DNA of 17,396 bases, from contig JAIFKN010000017.1 of NCBI GenBank assembly GCA_020049615.1, positions 1 to 17,396 on the forward strand, in the 5' to 3' direction. The first letter of the stretch is position 1. Each line of letters starts with the position of its first letter. Below the pieces are notes generated by a model. That model was given only the letters and a program-made list of their open reading frames with translations. It was not told the DNA's origin and searched no databases. Position numbers and translations under genes: made by a program. This DNA comes from a bacterium. Lineage in GTDB: Bacteria; Planctomycetota; UBA11346. Shown here piece after piece: positions 16,957-17,396 of this stretch.

Positions 16957-17396
16957 ATGCCGCCGAGCAAGCCAACCCTGTCAGCAACGACTACGGCTGC
17001 GAGGCGGGTCGTGGACCGCTGCCGCCAAGTGTTGGCGCACCCGTGGTCGGCGTGGCTGTTTCTCGCCGGATCGCTGATCATCACGGCGCTGGCCTGGTAC
17101 ATCAAGAGCAGCAACGCGCTGATGGCCGAGGCCAAGGCCGCCACCGAGCGGGTGCAGCAGAGCAGCACCGCGATTGATGCCTACCTGGCCAAGGCGGTAG
17201 GCGAGGGGGTGGTCAACGCCTTCCACGAGGTCGTCGCCTCGACCGGCCGCGTCACCCAGCTGATGGCCGAGGTCGCCACCGCCAGCGACGAGCAGGCCAA
17301 GGGCCTCGGTCAGGTCAACGCCGCCGTCGCCGACATCGACAAGGTCACCCAGGCCAATGCCGCCGCAGCCGAGGAGTCCGCCGCCGCCAGCGAGGA
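16957..17396 (+). CDS. Chemoreceptor-like protein, partial, with one membrane segment and no hairpin tip in the visible part
   Basis: The open frame from the ATG at 16957 runs off the window (146 codons seen). One membrane helix, WSAWLFLAGSLIITALAWYI (about residues 30-49), is followed by a helix. Sequence typical of the C-terminal descending half of a methyl-accepting domain comes next: FHEVVASTGRVTQLMAEV, TASDEQAKGLGQVNAAV, DKVTQANAAAAEESAAASE. The conserved tip (E.TNLLALNA...EAARAGE) that should precede this is absent. The N-terminal codons are less G/C-biased, and a GTG at 17011 with GAGG upstream may be the true start. The rest may add another domain. It follows the second chemoreceptor gene on the same strand. 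Confidence 0.75.
   Translation, partial: MPPSKPTLSATTTAARRVVDRCRQVLAHPWSAWLFLAGSLIITALAWYIKSSNALMAEAKAATERVQQSSTAIDAYLAKAVGEGVVNAFHEVVASTGRVTQLMAEVATASDEQAKGLGQVNAAVADIDKVTQANAAAAEESAAASE

Noticed and set aside
15564..17168. Long minus-strand 534-residue frame opposite the second chemoreceptor
   Set aside because: Its Ser/Ala-rich composition mirrors the Ala/Glu-rich receptor, it has no recognisable motifs, and the receptor has clear family motifs on the other strand.

Overview
The window is high-GC DNA (strong G/C at third codon positions) from a Gram-negative bacterium with an outer membrane: it carries a TonB-dependent receptor, a periplasmic-type binding protein and membrane chemoreceptors. 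I cannot name the phylum from the sequence alone.

Region 1 (1-7134, minus strand) is a cobamide uptake and salvage operon. Transcription would start near 7058. The RNA first forms a cobalamin riboswitch (about 6894-7054), then encodes in order a BtuB-type TonB receptor, a BtuC-type permease, a BtuD-type ATPase, a BtuF-type binding protein, CobU, CobS and CobC, followed after 29 bases by a truncated DinB-like gene. Most junctions from the permease onward are 4-base stop/start overlaps (ATGA or GTGA), so translation is probably coupled. Together these genes take a corrinoid across both membranes and complete the nucleotide loop. CobT, which supplies the lower-ligand nucleotide, is not in the window.

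Region 2 (7135-12528) holds a small unknown gene on the plus strand, then minus-strand genes for an FkbM-type methyltransferase that overlaps terC, a TerC-family membrane protein, a Cache-domain chemoreceptor and a YbiT-type ABC-F ATPase.

Region 3 (12529-14985) is the least ordinary. It has an array of direct and inverted intergenic repeats, a small gene broken by one frameshift, and an 80-bp nested palindromic element. An ABC ATPase without a visible permease follows, with a YacP-type NYN nuclease gene overlapping it. After that comes a truncated minus-strand gene whose N-terminus resembles small HRDC-domain proteins that I recall near reverse transcriptases, and then about 400 bp with no convincing gene.

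Region 4 (14986-17396, plus strand) has a second chemoreceptor, with a 14-residue tandem repeat in its signalling helix and no clear HAMP domain. A strong hairpin follows. The start of a third chemoreceptor-like gene then runs off the end; it joins one membrane segment directly to the C-terminal part of a signalling domain and skips the conserved hairpin tip. No che genes are present.

I found no complete, clearly new system. The best leads are the tip-less receptor, the repeat and palindrome cluster, and the truncated HRDC-like gene.
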